64,000 nucleotides of DNA. Source: Pseudomonadota bacterium (GTDB taxonomy: Bacteria > Pseudomonadota > Alphaproteobacteria > Rhizobiales > Xanthobacteraceae). Positions 34,714-43,596 of this stretch are shown here, piece by piece. The notes under the pieces were generated by a model. That model was not told where the DNA came from. It did no database searches and was given only the letters and a program-made list of their open reading frames with translations. Numbering within the stretch: position 1 is the first letter of the stretch; every line of letters starts with the position of its first letter. The position numbers and the translations under genes were made by a program. The stretch lies in contig JAEWHP010000006.1 in assembly GCA_023387735.1 (NCBI GenBank), positions 115,341 through 179,340 of the forward strand, given 5' to 3'.

Positions 34714-35920
34714 CACCGAGTACCTGTCGAAAGCCGTCGCGAACTTCAAGACGCTGCTGCCCTCCATTGGCGGCAAGCGTCACGTCGATCTGCTGGTCGT
34801 GACTCACGAACACAAGGACCACATGACCGGGTTCGGCATGAAACTGTGGGACGAGATTTCGTTCGGCGCCATCTGGATGAGCGCCGCGATGGACCTCAAC
34901 CATCCCGAATCCAAGCGGGCGAAGAAGCTCCACAGCTTCGCAGCCGGCGCCATGGAGCGAGCCCTGCGGCTGAACCTCTCGCTCAGCCCGCAATTCACCG
35001 AGTTGGCCGCAGCGCTTGCGCTCAACAAGGCCGCGATGACGACGCTGCGCGAAACCCTGCCCAAGGCGAACAAGATCAAGCCGGCCTACGTTCATGCCAG
35101 ATCGACCAAGACGGAACTCCGCCTGCCGCTGAAGGGGGCCAGCATCAGCGTGCTCGGACCGGAAAAGGACATCGACTTCTACTATCTGGGCAAGGAAGGC
35201 GATCCCTCGCTGCGCAGGCTCGGGTTCATCGACGGTTTGCCTGACCCCGCGACCGCGGTGCCGGATCCGGATACGATACCAATGCCGGCGAACATCGATC
35301 CTGCGGATTTCCAGCGGCTCCGATCGCGCATGCTTTCGACCGCGCTTGCCTTCGCCGATCTTGACGGCAAGGTTTGCAACAATACCAGCGTCATCCTCCT
35401 GATCGAATGGAAAGGCAAGCGGCTGCTGTTTGTCGGCGATGCCGAGTGGGATGGCGCGTACAAAGAAGGCAAGGGCAATTGCGCCTGGAACGTGATGTGG
35501 AATCTTCGGAAGGAAAAGCTGAAGGGTCCGCTCGCTTTCTACAAGATCGGGCATCACGGCAGCGTTAACGCCACGCCATGGGGGATGACAGCTGCCGCCA
35601 GCAAGGGCGAACCGCTCGCCATCCTCGATGCGATCCTGCCGGAAAGGTCGAAGGCAAAGGCGAAGGCGATCGTCTCGACGCGGCGAAGCAACTACGAGAC
35701 CATTCCACGCACCGACCTGCTCGCCGAAATCGGCAGGCGGGTTTCCAACACGAAGAACTACGCCGCTGCCTTCAAGAAGGCAGGCAAGAAGACGTCAGAG
35801 GTGCCCAAGTTCGGCGACTTCGAAAAGAAATCGTTCGCAAAGCCACAGCCGTTGCGAACGGATCTCGAACGCATGCTGCAGGAGTCGAAGGGATTCGTTG
35901 ACGTCGAGATAGAGCCCTGA
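34587..35920 (+). CDS. Metallo-beta-lactamase-fold protein (5' end apparently frameshifted)
   Basis: A protein of about 440 residues with the MBL zinc motif LVVTHEHKDHMTGFG, a later LFVGDAEWDG and a final YKIGHHGSVNATPWGM, as in ComEC/Rec2-like MBL proteins. ATG at 34587 has an excellent GGGGGA 6 bases upstream, but its frame gives MADKL and then nonsense, stopping after 34 codons. The frame that continues into the MBL domain reads SVRLFDVGLGDCIYCRIPK from 34601, which has no start codon of its own. One missing T within AAGCTT(T)CTG would join them. Either the gene is damaged or the base call is wrong. The role is unknown; it is paired with the upstream metallopeptidase. Confidence 0.72.
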
Positions 35921-35943
35921 TCGAAAACAGTTCTTGCGCCGTT

Positions 35944-36020
35944 TCACGCCGTCGCGAGCCGCTGTAGTCACAGTGACCGACTGGAGTATCCAGGAATCTC
36001 ACGCCATCGCCAGCCGCTGT
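35944..36020. repeat. Duplicated 3' tail of the MFS transporter gene
   Basis: The last 22 bases of the MFS gene (35999-36020) recur with two mismatches at 35944-35965. Read leftwards, the outer copy encodes QRLATA-stop against QRLAMA-stop in the gene. The outer copy is a remnant of a second, lost copy of the gene end. The copies are 55 bases apart. Confidence 0.65.
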
Positions 36021-37234
36021 CGCGATCGCATCAGCAACAGCAGCATGATCACGACGTTGAGCGCGTTCCAGGCCAGACCATTGGCGAACGCCGCCGCATA
36101 GGAGCCGGTGGCGTCGAAGATCACGCCGGAGATCCAGCCGCCGAACGACATCCCGAACACGGAGGCAAAGATCACGATGCCGACGCGGGTCGCGGCTTCC
36201 GAGGCCGGCATCGCCTCGCGCACGATGATGGCGTAGCTCGGCACGATGCCGCCCTGGAACAGGCCGAACATCGCGGAGATGACGTAGAGCGAGGTCAGGC
36301 TGTCGAAGAACAGATAGAACAAGAGCGCGGTGCCCTGCGCGACCGAACCGATCAAAAGCGTCGCGATGCCGCCGATCCTGTCGGCGAGAAAGCCCGAGCC
36401 GATCCGGCTGATGATGCCGAAGCCCAGCATCAGCGACAGCATCTCGGCGCCGCGCGCCACGCCGTACCCGAGGTCGCCGCAATAGGCGACGATGTGCACC
36501 TGCGGCATCGACATCGCCACGCAGCAGGCGATCGCCGCCAGCCCCAGGATCGCGGTCAGCGCGTTGGTGGAGAGCCGCAAGTTCACGCGCGGCGGCGCGG
36601 CGTTGACGTGGCTGCGCTGCGCCCCCGCCCCCATCAGCATGCGCAAGCCGAACAACGCCAGCGTCATCGCCACCGCCGTGAAGATGCCGATCGCGATGTG
36701 CGTGGTGCGCCAGCCAAGCTGCTCCATGCCGAAATTCACCAGCGGCGGCCAGATCGTGCCGCCGATATAGTTGCCGCTGGCGGCGATGGCTACCGCGAGG
36801 CCGCGGTGACGGTCGAACCAGTGCGAGGCCTCGGCCATCAGCGGGCCGAAGGTGGCCGACGAGGAAAGCCCGATCGCGAAATGGACGAGGATGAAGTGCC
36901 AGATCGAGTTCGACATCCCGGCCAGGATGTATCCCAGCCCGAGAATACCGATGCCGAGCCCGATCGCAGTGACGATGCCGTAGCGGTCGGTAATCTTGCC
37001 GGTCAGCACGCCGCCGGAGCCGAATCCCAGCATGACCATGGTGAAGGCCAGCGAGGCGGTGCCGCGGGTCGCACCGAAGTCGTTCTGCACCACCGGCAGC
37101 GCGACCACCACCGACCACATGCCGACGCTGCCGAGCGCGCCGATCAGCACGGCCACGGCAAGCCGGGTCCATGCCCGGCGCGAGTCGGGAACGAACAGAC
37201 TGGAATCTCGGGAGAGTTCAGAAGAAATTACCAC
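35999..37234 (-). CDS. MFS transporter, OFA-like (oxalate/formate antiporter group)
   Basis: 411 residues with about 12 hydrophobic segments. The loop-2 MFS motif is visible as GVLTGKITDRYGI, and the second-half counterpart as GFLADRIGGIATL. ATRGTASLAFTM and EASHWFDRHRGLAVAIAASG are typical of OFA-type carboxylate transporters (MCT-like). It probably moves a monocarboxylate across the inner membrane. GTG is the likely start. It stands alone; the next gene upstream on this strand is the cyclase-ATPase giant beginning at 40677. Confidence 0.87.
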   Translation of the reverse strand: MVISSELSRDSSLFVPDSRRAWTRLAVAVLIGALGSVGMWSVVVALPVVQNDFGATRGTASLAFTMVMLGFGSGGVLTGKITDRYGIVTAIGLGIGILGLGYILAGMSNSIWHFILVHFAIGLSSSATFGPLMAEASHWFDRHRGLAVAIAASGNYIGGTIWPPLVNFGMEQLGWRTTHIAIGIFTAVAMTLALFGLRMLMGAGAQRSHVNAAPPRVNLRLSTNALTAILGLAAIACCVAMSMPQVHIVAYCGDLGYGVARGAEMLSLMLGFGIISRIGSGFLADRIGGIATLLIGSVAQGTALLFYLFFDSLTSLYVISAMFGLFQGGIVPSYAIIVREAMPASEAATRVGIVIFASVFGMSFGGWISGVIFDATGSYAAAFANGLAWNALNVVIMLLLLMRSRQRLAMA

Positions 37235-37347
37235 GGCGCCGGCAACTTCGGGTTCTTATCGCCCAAGGTCAAGCCACAATGCCGCGATATTGGGCATGCA
37301 ATCGCGGGGGAGCAGCGCCGCGCCAGCCAGCGCAAATGGCACCTCGG

Positions 37348-40300
37348 CTAGCAAATATGTCTGAGCAGCGTTTCCGCGACTTCGATTTCAGGGAGATCCT
37401 GTCCCCTGTCCAAACTCGCGAGGACCGGCGCGAGCACCCCGGATACCGCCGCGTCTCGGCCATTCGCAAGGTAAAGCCGCGCCAGTCCAATCGCGCCGCG
37501 CAGTTCGAACGTCCTGGTCTGCTGGCCCCTGGCGATTTCCAGCGCCCTGTTGAAGGCATCTTCTGCGCTGGAAACGTCCGGCGGTTCACGGCGCAGCAGG
37601 AGTTCGCCGCGGGCACGATGCAGTTCGGCATCGAGCCAGCGCTGACCGGTCTGCCTCGCCGAGGCGATCTGTTCTTCCAGGATTTCCAGCCCGGTTTCGG
37701 GTTGCCCAACCTCCGCATCCGCGACCGCGACCTGCATTCCCCAGAACGGTTCGCAAAGGTAGCAGTCGTTCTCGTGCAGCAGCGTCCAGCCCCGGCGCAT
37801 TTCCGCCAGTCCGCCTGCACTGTCTCCGGCACGCCATCTGGCGAGGCCATTGAGGTGAGTGCCGGCGGCGACATACAGCGGCATCCGGTGCTCGCGGGCG
37901 ATGGTCAGGATCGCCTCGGTCTGCTGCAACATGCGGCCATGAACCCCGCATAGTCCGTCGAAGACGGCGTTGTGAACCAGTGCATTGGCCTCGGACAACG
38001 CACGCTTTTCTCCCGGCGTGCTCACCGCCTCCTCGGAGAGCCGGCGCGACCGGTCGATATTGCCGAGCGGCCAGAGCACGAGCGCCAGAAACCGCATGAT
38101 CACGGACGGCAAGTCCAGCGTCGACGCCTTGAAGGCCGAAGGATCCGGTTCGGCGCCATAAATTGCGAGCGCCTGCTCGAGATGCATTCGTGCATTCAGG
38201 TAATCGCCGGCGAACCAGCAGGTCACGCCGTTGGCGTAGCGCGCGACGATGGCGGCCACCGGTGATTCCGGCCGCAGTTCGGCGGCGCTCATGGTTGCCT
38301 CCGCCAGTTCCCGCATCGGCACGATTTCGCCGCGGTTCAGGCTGGCATTGAACAGGCCCGAATAGATCGGCGCCAGCTCCGCCGGATCGTTGACGTCGAC
38401 GGCAAGCTGCCGGGCGCGCGTCCACGCCGCCACCGTTTCGGGCGCACTGTGGCCGAGGCTGCCGCGCAGCGCGCGACCATAGGCGATCTGCAGATGCAGC
38501 CGTTTCACGCGGCCGCCCGGCGCTTCGGGCAGTTCATCCGCGATCGCGACCGCCTTGCCAAGATGCGCGATCGCCTCCGAATAGGCCGATCGCTTCAACG
38601 CCTGCTGGCCAGCCTTGCACCACCACCCGAACGCCGTCTCGCTCAGGCCCGCTTCGGTGAAGTGGAAGGCGACGACTTCCGGCTCGGTCTCGGCGATGGC
38701 CGGAAACTGTTCGCGCAGCACATCGCCGATGCGCCGATGGAGCGTTTGCCGGCGGCTCTTGAGCAGGCTCGCATAGGCCGCCTCCTGCACCAGCGCATGC
38801 TTGAAGCTGTAGCTCACTTCCGGCGGCGTCCCGCGGCGCGACAGCAACTCGGCCTCCTCGAGTTGCTCCAGCGCCGCATTCAGCGCGTGATCGTCGCGCC
38901 CCGCCACGCTTCGCAGCACCGTGTAAGTGAAGTCGCGGCCGATCGCCGCGCCGATCTGCGCCACCTCCTTGACCGGCGCCAGCCGGTCGAGCCGCGCCAT
39001 CAGCGAATCCTGCAGCGTCGCGGGGATCGCCAGCGGCGGCAGCGGGCTGTCGAGACGAAGACGTCCGGCGTCTTCCACCAGCAGGCCGGACTCCAGCACC
39101 ATCTTGGTCAGTTCCTCGACGAACAGCGGAATGCCGTCGGTCTTGTCGAGGATCTGCGTCATCATTTCGGCGGGCAGCTGCCGGCCGACGGTCACCTGCT
39201 CAATCAGCGCGCGCGTGTCCTGACGGTCGAGCCGTTCGAGCGGCAGGACGCCGACATTGCCAAGGCCCGCCCACGGCGGATCGAACTCGGGCCGCGACGT
39301 CATCAGCACGAAGATCGGCAACCCCCTGATCCGGTCGACCGTGAGGTCCAGCAGTTCGAGCGAGGTGGCGTCGGCCCAATGCAGATCTTCGCTGACGATC
39401 AGCACGGGTTGCTGCCGTGCCATGGCTTCGAGTTGGTCGAGAAGGGCCGCGAATGTCTGCCGCCGCTGCTGCACCGGGCTGAGCACGAGCGGCGGATAGC
39501 GCTCGCCGGTCGGAATCGACAGCAGCGCGGCAATCAGCGGGGTTGCGGTCGCGATCTGCTGCGTCCCGCGCGCCAGCATGGCCTCGAGCTTGTCGAGCTT
39601 CTGTTCGGGCAGATCCTGCGGCCGGATGCCGGCGGAGCGCTCAAGTTGGGCGACGAGCGGATGCAGCGCGCTGTTGGTGTGGTAGGGCGAGCACTGATAG
39701 CGCACCCTGTAGTGCGCCTCCGATGCAAAGCTCTCGCAGATTTTTGCCACCAGGCGCGACTTGCCGATCCCGGCCTCGCCGGAAATCAACACCACCTGGC
39801 CCTGCCCCTCCCACGCCAGCCGCTGGCGCGACAGCGCGAATGCGATCTCGGCCTTGCGCCCGACGAAGCCGATCGAGCGCGCGGTGCGCACCGCCTCGAA
39901 GCGGCTCTCCGATACGGCCCCGCCCTCGACCGCCCACACCGCGATCGGTTCGCTGATGCCCTTGACCTCGCGGCGGCCGAGGCTGCGGAACGTAAAGAGA
40001 TCGCCGAGCAGTGCGCGCGTCGAAGGCGCAACGACGACCGCGCCCGGCTCCGCCAGGCCCTGCAGCCGGGCCGCGATGTTCGGCGCGTCTCCGACCGTCG
40101 CCTGCTGCTCCGACGCTTCTCCGCTGACGAGGTCGCCGACCACCACGAGCCCGGTCGCAATCGCGATCCTTACCTCGACCCGCTCGCGCCCGCGCAGCGC
40201 GCCCATCGCGGCGATGATGTCGAGGCCCGCGCGCACCGCGCGCTCGGCGTCGTCTTCGTGCGCACGCGGATAGCCGAAATAGGCGAAGATGCCGTCGCCG

Positions 40301-40677
40301 ACGAATCTGGCGATCATGCCGTCATAGGTCGCAATGACCTGCGCGCAAGCGACCCGATAGACACGGATCACCTCCCACATGTCTTCGGGATCGAGCCGTG
40401 CCGAGAGCGCGGTCGAGCCGACCAGGTCGCAGAACATGACGGTGAGGTGACGCCGCTCGGCATCGGGCCGGCGCGCGGGTTCGGCGACGAGTCCAGGTTG
40501 ATTCAATTCGGCGATCACGCGCAGCATCTTGCGGCGATGCCCGAGCAGGACGCCAAGCGAATCAAGGTCTTTGTCGGTCAGTTCGGGAAGGACGCTGAGG
40601 TCGATGCCATTATCGGCAAAACGCTGCGCGTATTGCCCAAACCCAAGTGTCTCGAGCCAGTCCGCAATATGATGCAT
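37348..40677 (-). CDS. SAM domain - class III adenylate/guanylate cyclase - AAA ATPase - TPR protein
   Basis: 1109 residues. A SAM domain (about 1-60, ADWLETLGFGQYAQRFADNG) precedes a class III cyclase domain (about 75-250) with metal Asps in FCDLVGST (D84) and FVGDGIFAYFG (D128). A STAND-like ATPase follows with Walker A GEAGIGKS (300-307), and the C-terminal 450 residues are TPR-like helices. Proteins of this build are numerous in Bradyrhizobium and probably link cyclic-nucleotide synthesis to a bound signal. The ATG at 40677 and a GTG three codons upstream are both possible. The gap upstream (40678-41008) holds no gene that I can support. Confidence 0.9.
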   Translation of the reverse strand: MHHIADWLETLGFGQYAQRFADNGIDLSVLPELTDKDLDSLGVLLGHRRKMLRVIAELNQPGLVAEPARRPDAERRHLTVMFCDLVGSTALSARLDPEDMWEVIRVYRVACAQVIATYDGMIARFVGDGIFAYFGYPRAHEDDAERAVRAGLDIIAAMGALRGRERVEVRIAIATGLVVVGDLVSGEASEQQATVGDAPNIAARLQGLAEPGAVVVAPSTRALLGDLFTFRSLGRREVKGISEPIAVWAVEGGAVSESRFEAVRTARSIGFVGRKAEIAFALSRQRLAWEGQGQVVLISGEAGIGKSRLVAKICESFASEAHYRVRYQCSPYHTNSALHPLVAQLERSAGIRPQDLPEQKLDKLEAMLARGTQQIATATPLIAALLSIPTGERYPPLVLSPVQQRRQTFAALLDQLEAMARQQPVLIVSEDLHWADATSLELLDLTVDRIRGLPIFVLMTSRPEFDPPWAGLGNVGVLPLERLDRQDTRALIEQVTVGRQLPAEMMTQILDKTDGIPLFVEELTKMVLESGLLVEDAGRLRLDSPLPPLAIPATLQDSLMARLDRLAPVKEVAQIGAAIGRDFTYTVLRSVAGRDDHALNAALEQLEEAELLSRRGTPPEVSYSFKHALVQEAAYASLLKSRRQTLHRRIGDVLREQFPAIAETEPEVVAFHFTEAGLSETAFGWWCKAGQQALKRSAYSEAIAHLGKAVAIADELPEAPGGRVKRLHLQIAYGRALRGSLGHSAPETVAAWTRARQLAVDVNDPAELAPIYSGLFNASLNRGEIVPMRELAEATMSAAELRPESPVAAIVARYANGVTCWFAGDYLNARMHLEQALAIYGAEPDPSAFKASTLDLPSVIMRFLALVLWPLGNIDRSRRLSEEAVSTPGEKRALSEANALVHNAVFDGLCGVHGRMLQQTEAILTIAREHRMPLYVAAGTHLNGLARWRAGDSAGGLAEMRRGWTLLHENDCYLCEPFWGMQVAVADAEVGQPETGLEILEEQIASARQTGQRWLDAELHRARGELLLRREPPDVSSAEDAFNRALEIARGQQTRTFELRGAIGLARLYLANGRDAAVSGVLAPVLASLDRGQDLPEIEVAETLLRHIC

Positions 40678-41008
40678 TGGCTCCACCGACCGTTCGGTAG
40701 GCGGCTACCGGGGCTGGGCCGCGGCGCCGGAAAGACGCTATTCCTCTTTTTCCCGAATGGCACGCACGATTTATTTTGACGGCAATTTGCTATTTCGGTC
40801 TCCCATCCATCGCAAATTGCGCGCGCGACATTGTCGTCCCTGACGTTGCGGGCGTTGTTTCGAACATATTCGCAGGCGGCATTGCGCTCGCGAGGCGTAC
40901 GCCGCGCGTCGCCGTGAGGACCGGATTGGTTTTCGCAACGTCACCGAAAATGTCGCGCGGAGATTTTCAGACTTGGCGGAACCTTCGATCGGCACTAGTT
41001 TCCCAGCC

Positions 41009-41449
41009 ATGTTCGTTCGCTTGAAGAGGCCGATGCGCGCCAGAGCCGGGTGGTTTGTCGCCCTGCTCTATTTGTTGTGCGTAGCCGCACCGGGAGCGGC
41101 GCTGGCGCTCGGCGACGCGGCCTCGTGCATGGTGATGCAGGCCGGAGCCGCCGCCGCGCATTCCCACGGGGATTCCTCGCACCAGCACCATTCGGCGCAG
41201 GCAAGCGGACATTCCGGCCAGCACGCCGATGCCGGCGACATCGAGCGCGAGCACAACAGCCACGGCAAGCACGGACACGAAAGCTCCTTGCCCGGGTCAT
41301 GCTGTGCGATGCTCTGCGTTTCCGCGATCGCGGCCGACCTGCCGACGGTCGTAACACCCACGCAGCCGATCTCGCTCTGCGTCCTGGGGAATTTTCAGCA
41401 CCTGCCTGGCGAAGCACCCCCGCTGCTCTACCGCCCCCCGATCGCCTGA
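41009..41449 (+). CDS. His-rich membrane/secreted protein, probable metal-related
   Basis: 146 residues. A basic N-terminus leads to one hydrophobic segment (about 15-35), which could be a signal anchor. Residues 50-90 are strikingly rich in His, Ser and Gly (HSHGDSSHQHHSAQ, then HGKHGHESS). A Cys cluster (GSCCAMLC) follows, and the C-terminus is Pro-rich. His/Cys-rich stretches of this kind often bind Cu, Ni or Co. A cupredoxin gene begins 141 bases downstream on the same strand, so a copper role is a fair guess. No family name can be given with confidence. Confidence 0.7.
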   Translation: MFVRLKRPMRARAGWFVALLYLLCVAAPGAALALGDAASCMVMQAGAAAAHSHGDSSHQHHSAQASGHSGQHADAGDIEREHNSHGKHGHESSLPGSCCAMLCVSAIAADLPTVVTPTQPISLCVLGNFQHLPGEAPPLLYRPPIA

Positions 41450-41590
41450 CCGACCTGACGACGTGGGTCTACGTGCCGCGTGAGCGCGCACGACCGTCGT
41501 CCAGTGGAACAGCGATTGAAATAATGCCTGTGCAGCCTCGGACCTGAAGCGCGCAGCGCATTCCCCGAAAAACACACGAGAGAACATCAG

Positions 41591-42052
41591 ATGAAAAACA
41601 TCGTTACAATCCTGCTCGCGATGACGGCGCTTTCGACGCTGCCGTTGCGGGCTCACAGCCACGAGCAGCACGCCCACGAGAGCTATGCGGCGGGCGAACC
41701 TGGCGACCCCAAAAAGCCGGCGCGTACCGTCGAGGTCAGCATGAGCGAGATGGCCTACGCGCCCGCGCGCATCGAGGTGAAGCGCGGCGAGCAAGTCCGC
41801 TTCGTGATCCGTAACACCGGCGCCGATGACCACGAGTTCCTGCTCGCGACCACGGAAGAGAACCTGAAGCACGCCAAGGCGATGGAGAAGGAGCCGCATA
41901 TGGAGCACGCCGAGCCGAACGGCGTGCGGCTCGCACCGAAGAAATCGGCCGAGATCGTGTGGAAGTTCACCAAGGCCGGCACCTTCGAATATTCGTGCCT
42001 GATCCCCGGCCATCGCGAGGCCGGCATGATCGGACAGGTCCTGGTGAAATAA
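41591..42052 (+). CDS. Periplasmic cupredoxin (CopI-like copper protein)
   Basis: 153 residues with a signal peptide (about 1-21) followed by a His-rich segment HSHEQHAHE. The cupredoxin domain has a complete type-1 copper set: H81 (in DDHEF), C136 (EYSCLIPG), H141 and M146 (GHREAGM). The spacing C-x4-H-x4-M matches pseudoazurin/CopI-like proteins. An internal HMEHAEP loop could add a copper site. It is a periplasmic copper carrier or tolerance protein, adjacent to the His-rich gene. Confidence 0.88.
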   Translation: MKNIVTILLAMTALSTLPLRAHSHEQHAHESYAAGEPGDPKKPARTVEVSMSEMAYAPARIEVKRGEQVRFVIRNTGADDHEFLLATTEENLKHAKAMEKEPHMEHAEPNGVRLAPKKSAEIVWKFTKAGTFEYSCLIPGHREAGMIGQVLVK

Positions 42053-42203
42053 GGCCGCGTTAAGCAAGGTGACAACGCAGCGGACCGTCGGTGCCGCGCC
42101 CAAGGCTCGGCAACGATGGCCCGCATCGAAACTTTCCTGTTTGCGTGCCTCCTGATCGGCCCTACAACCGGCTCCATTCGGAATTCACGAAAGCGAGCCG
42201 GTT

Positions 42204-43259
42204 GTGCAAAGGATCGAACATCAGGGTTTCCTGCTGCTGCTTGTCGCCATCACGCTGGCGTTCGCCTGGGTTTTGCAGCCGTTCTATGGCGCCATTCTCT
42301 GGGCGATCGTGGTGGCGGTGCTCTTCGCACCGGTTTATCGGCGGCTGCTCGCGCGGATGGGCGACCGGCGAAGCCTTGCGGCCGCGGTCACCCTCCTGAT
42401 CATCATCGCGATCGTCCTGCTGCCGCTGGCGATGGTTGCGACGTCGCTGGCGAAGGAGGCAACCGGACTGGTCACGAAGATCCAGTCGGGGGAATACAAT
42501 TTCGGCAACTACCTGCAACAGATCCTCGACGCGTTGCCGGCCTGGGCGAAAGGGCTGGTCGAGCGCTTCAACCTGACGGATTTCTCAGGGCTCCGCGAAC
42601 AGCTCAAGGACGGCCTGATGAAGGGCGGCCAGGTTCTGGCGCCGCAGGCGCTCAGCATCGGCATGAACACGTTCGAGTTCGTGATCCAGTCCGGCATCAT
42701 GCTCTATTTGCTGTTCTTCCTGCTGCGTGACGGCAGGGCGCTGGCCGAACGGATCAAGGAAGCCATTCCGCTGCACGGCCACCAGAAGGCAGCCTTGTTC
42801 GCCAGGTTCGCCGACGTGGTCCGCGCCACCGTCAAGGGCGGCATCGTCGTCGCCATCGTGCAGGGCGCGCTCGGCGGCATCGCGTTCTGGTTCCTCGGAA
42901 TCCACGCCGCGCTGCTGTGGGCCGTGCTGATGGCGTTCCTGTCGCTGATCCCCGCCGTCGGCGCGGCGCTGGTCTGGCTGCCCGTCGCGATCTACTTCCT
43001 GGCGACCGGCGCCATATGGCAGGGCATCGGACTGATCCTATATGGCGTACTCGTCATCGGCCTGGTGGACAATTTGCTTCGTCCCTTCCTGGTCGGCAAG
43101 GGCACCAAGCTGCCGGATTACGTGGTGCTGATTTCCACGCTCGGCGGCATTGAAATCTTCGGCCTCAACGGCTTTGTCATCGGTCCCCTGATTGCCGCGA
43201 TGTTCATGGTGAGCTGGGAAATATTTTCGTCGCGTCGCACGGCGCCGGAAGGCGGCTAG
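42204..43259 (+). CDS. AI-2E/PerM-family membrane transporter
   Basis: 351 residues with about eight hydrophobic segments: a pair near the N-terminus (about 8-50), one at about 55-80, a soluble middle part, then closely packed helices from about 155 to the end. The C-terminal stretch (DNLLRPFLVGKGTKLPDYVVLISTLGGIEIFGLNGFVIGPLI) is the hallmark of the PerM/YdiK/TqsA family. Substrates differ among members (autoinducer-2 export, Na+/H+ exchange) and cannot be inferred. GTG is the only convincing start; the Shine-Dalgarno is weak. Confidence 0.88.
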   Translation: MQRIEHQGFLLLLVAITLAFAWVLQPFYGAILWAIVVAVLFAPVYRRLLARMGDRRSLAAAVTLLIIIAIVLLPLAMVATSLAKEATGLVTKIQSGEYNFGNYLQQILDALPAWAKGLVERFNLTDFSGLREQLKDGLMKGGQVLAPQALSIGMNTFEFVIQSGIMLYLLFFLLRDGRALAERIKEAIPLHGHQKAALFARFADVVRATVKGGIVVAIVQGALGGIAFWFLGIHAALLWAVLMAFLSLIPAVGAALVWLPVAIYFLATGAIWQGIGLILYGVLVIGLVDNLLRPFLVGKGTKLPDYVVLISTLGGIEIFGLNGFVIGPLIAAMFMVSWEIFSSRRTAPEGG

Positions 43260-43270
43260 CGCGCTGTGTA

Positions 43271-43385
43271 TAGGATGGGTAGCGCGAAGCGAAACCCATC
43301 AATACTTGCGCAAGCGGCGTGATGGGTTTCGCGGAGCCTGTCATCGGGCGCGCATTCGCGCGACCCGTTGGCTCTACCCGCCCTA
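43271..43385. repeat. Dispersed palindromic element (GATGGGT...ACCCATC type)
   Basis: 115 bases. The ends are imperfect inverted repeats (TAGGATGGGTAG against CTACCCGCCCTA, 10 of 12 match), and an inner pair is GAAACCCATC against GATGGGTTTC. This element is familiar from Bradyrhizobium intergenic regions. It lies directly after the PerM-like gene. The rest of the 337-base gap up to 43596 contains no gene. Confidence 0.7.
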
Positions 43386-43596
43386 CGTTCCTGCGTTCCC
43401 GCCCCTCGCCGAAAATACAATTACGACAATTGCACGGCCGCGCATGTGAGCGAGCAACATGTGATGCACTCGCACAAAAAAAACGAGTCCAGAATTGGCA
43501 CAGTTCTTCGCGAAGAATGTCGTTGCACGCGGCGATTTGTTTAGCGAAAATTAATCATGCTGGCTGGCGCGGCTGAAGTTGTTGGAGAGTTCACAC

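Noticed and set aside
35965..35978. Short GTCAC-A-GTGAC palindrome downstream of the MBL gene
   Set aside because: Too short, and no T-run; not a terminator and no operator context.
38449..40779. 776-residue open frame antisense to the cyclase-ATPase gene
   Set aside because: High GC keeps the opposite frame open; composition is His/Arg/Ala-rich without domains, while the other strand has a full set of motifs.
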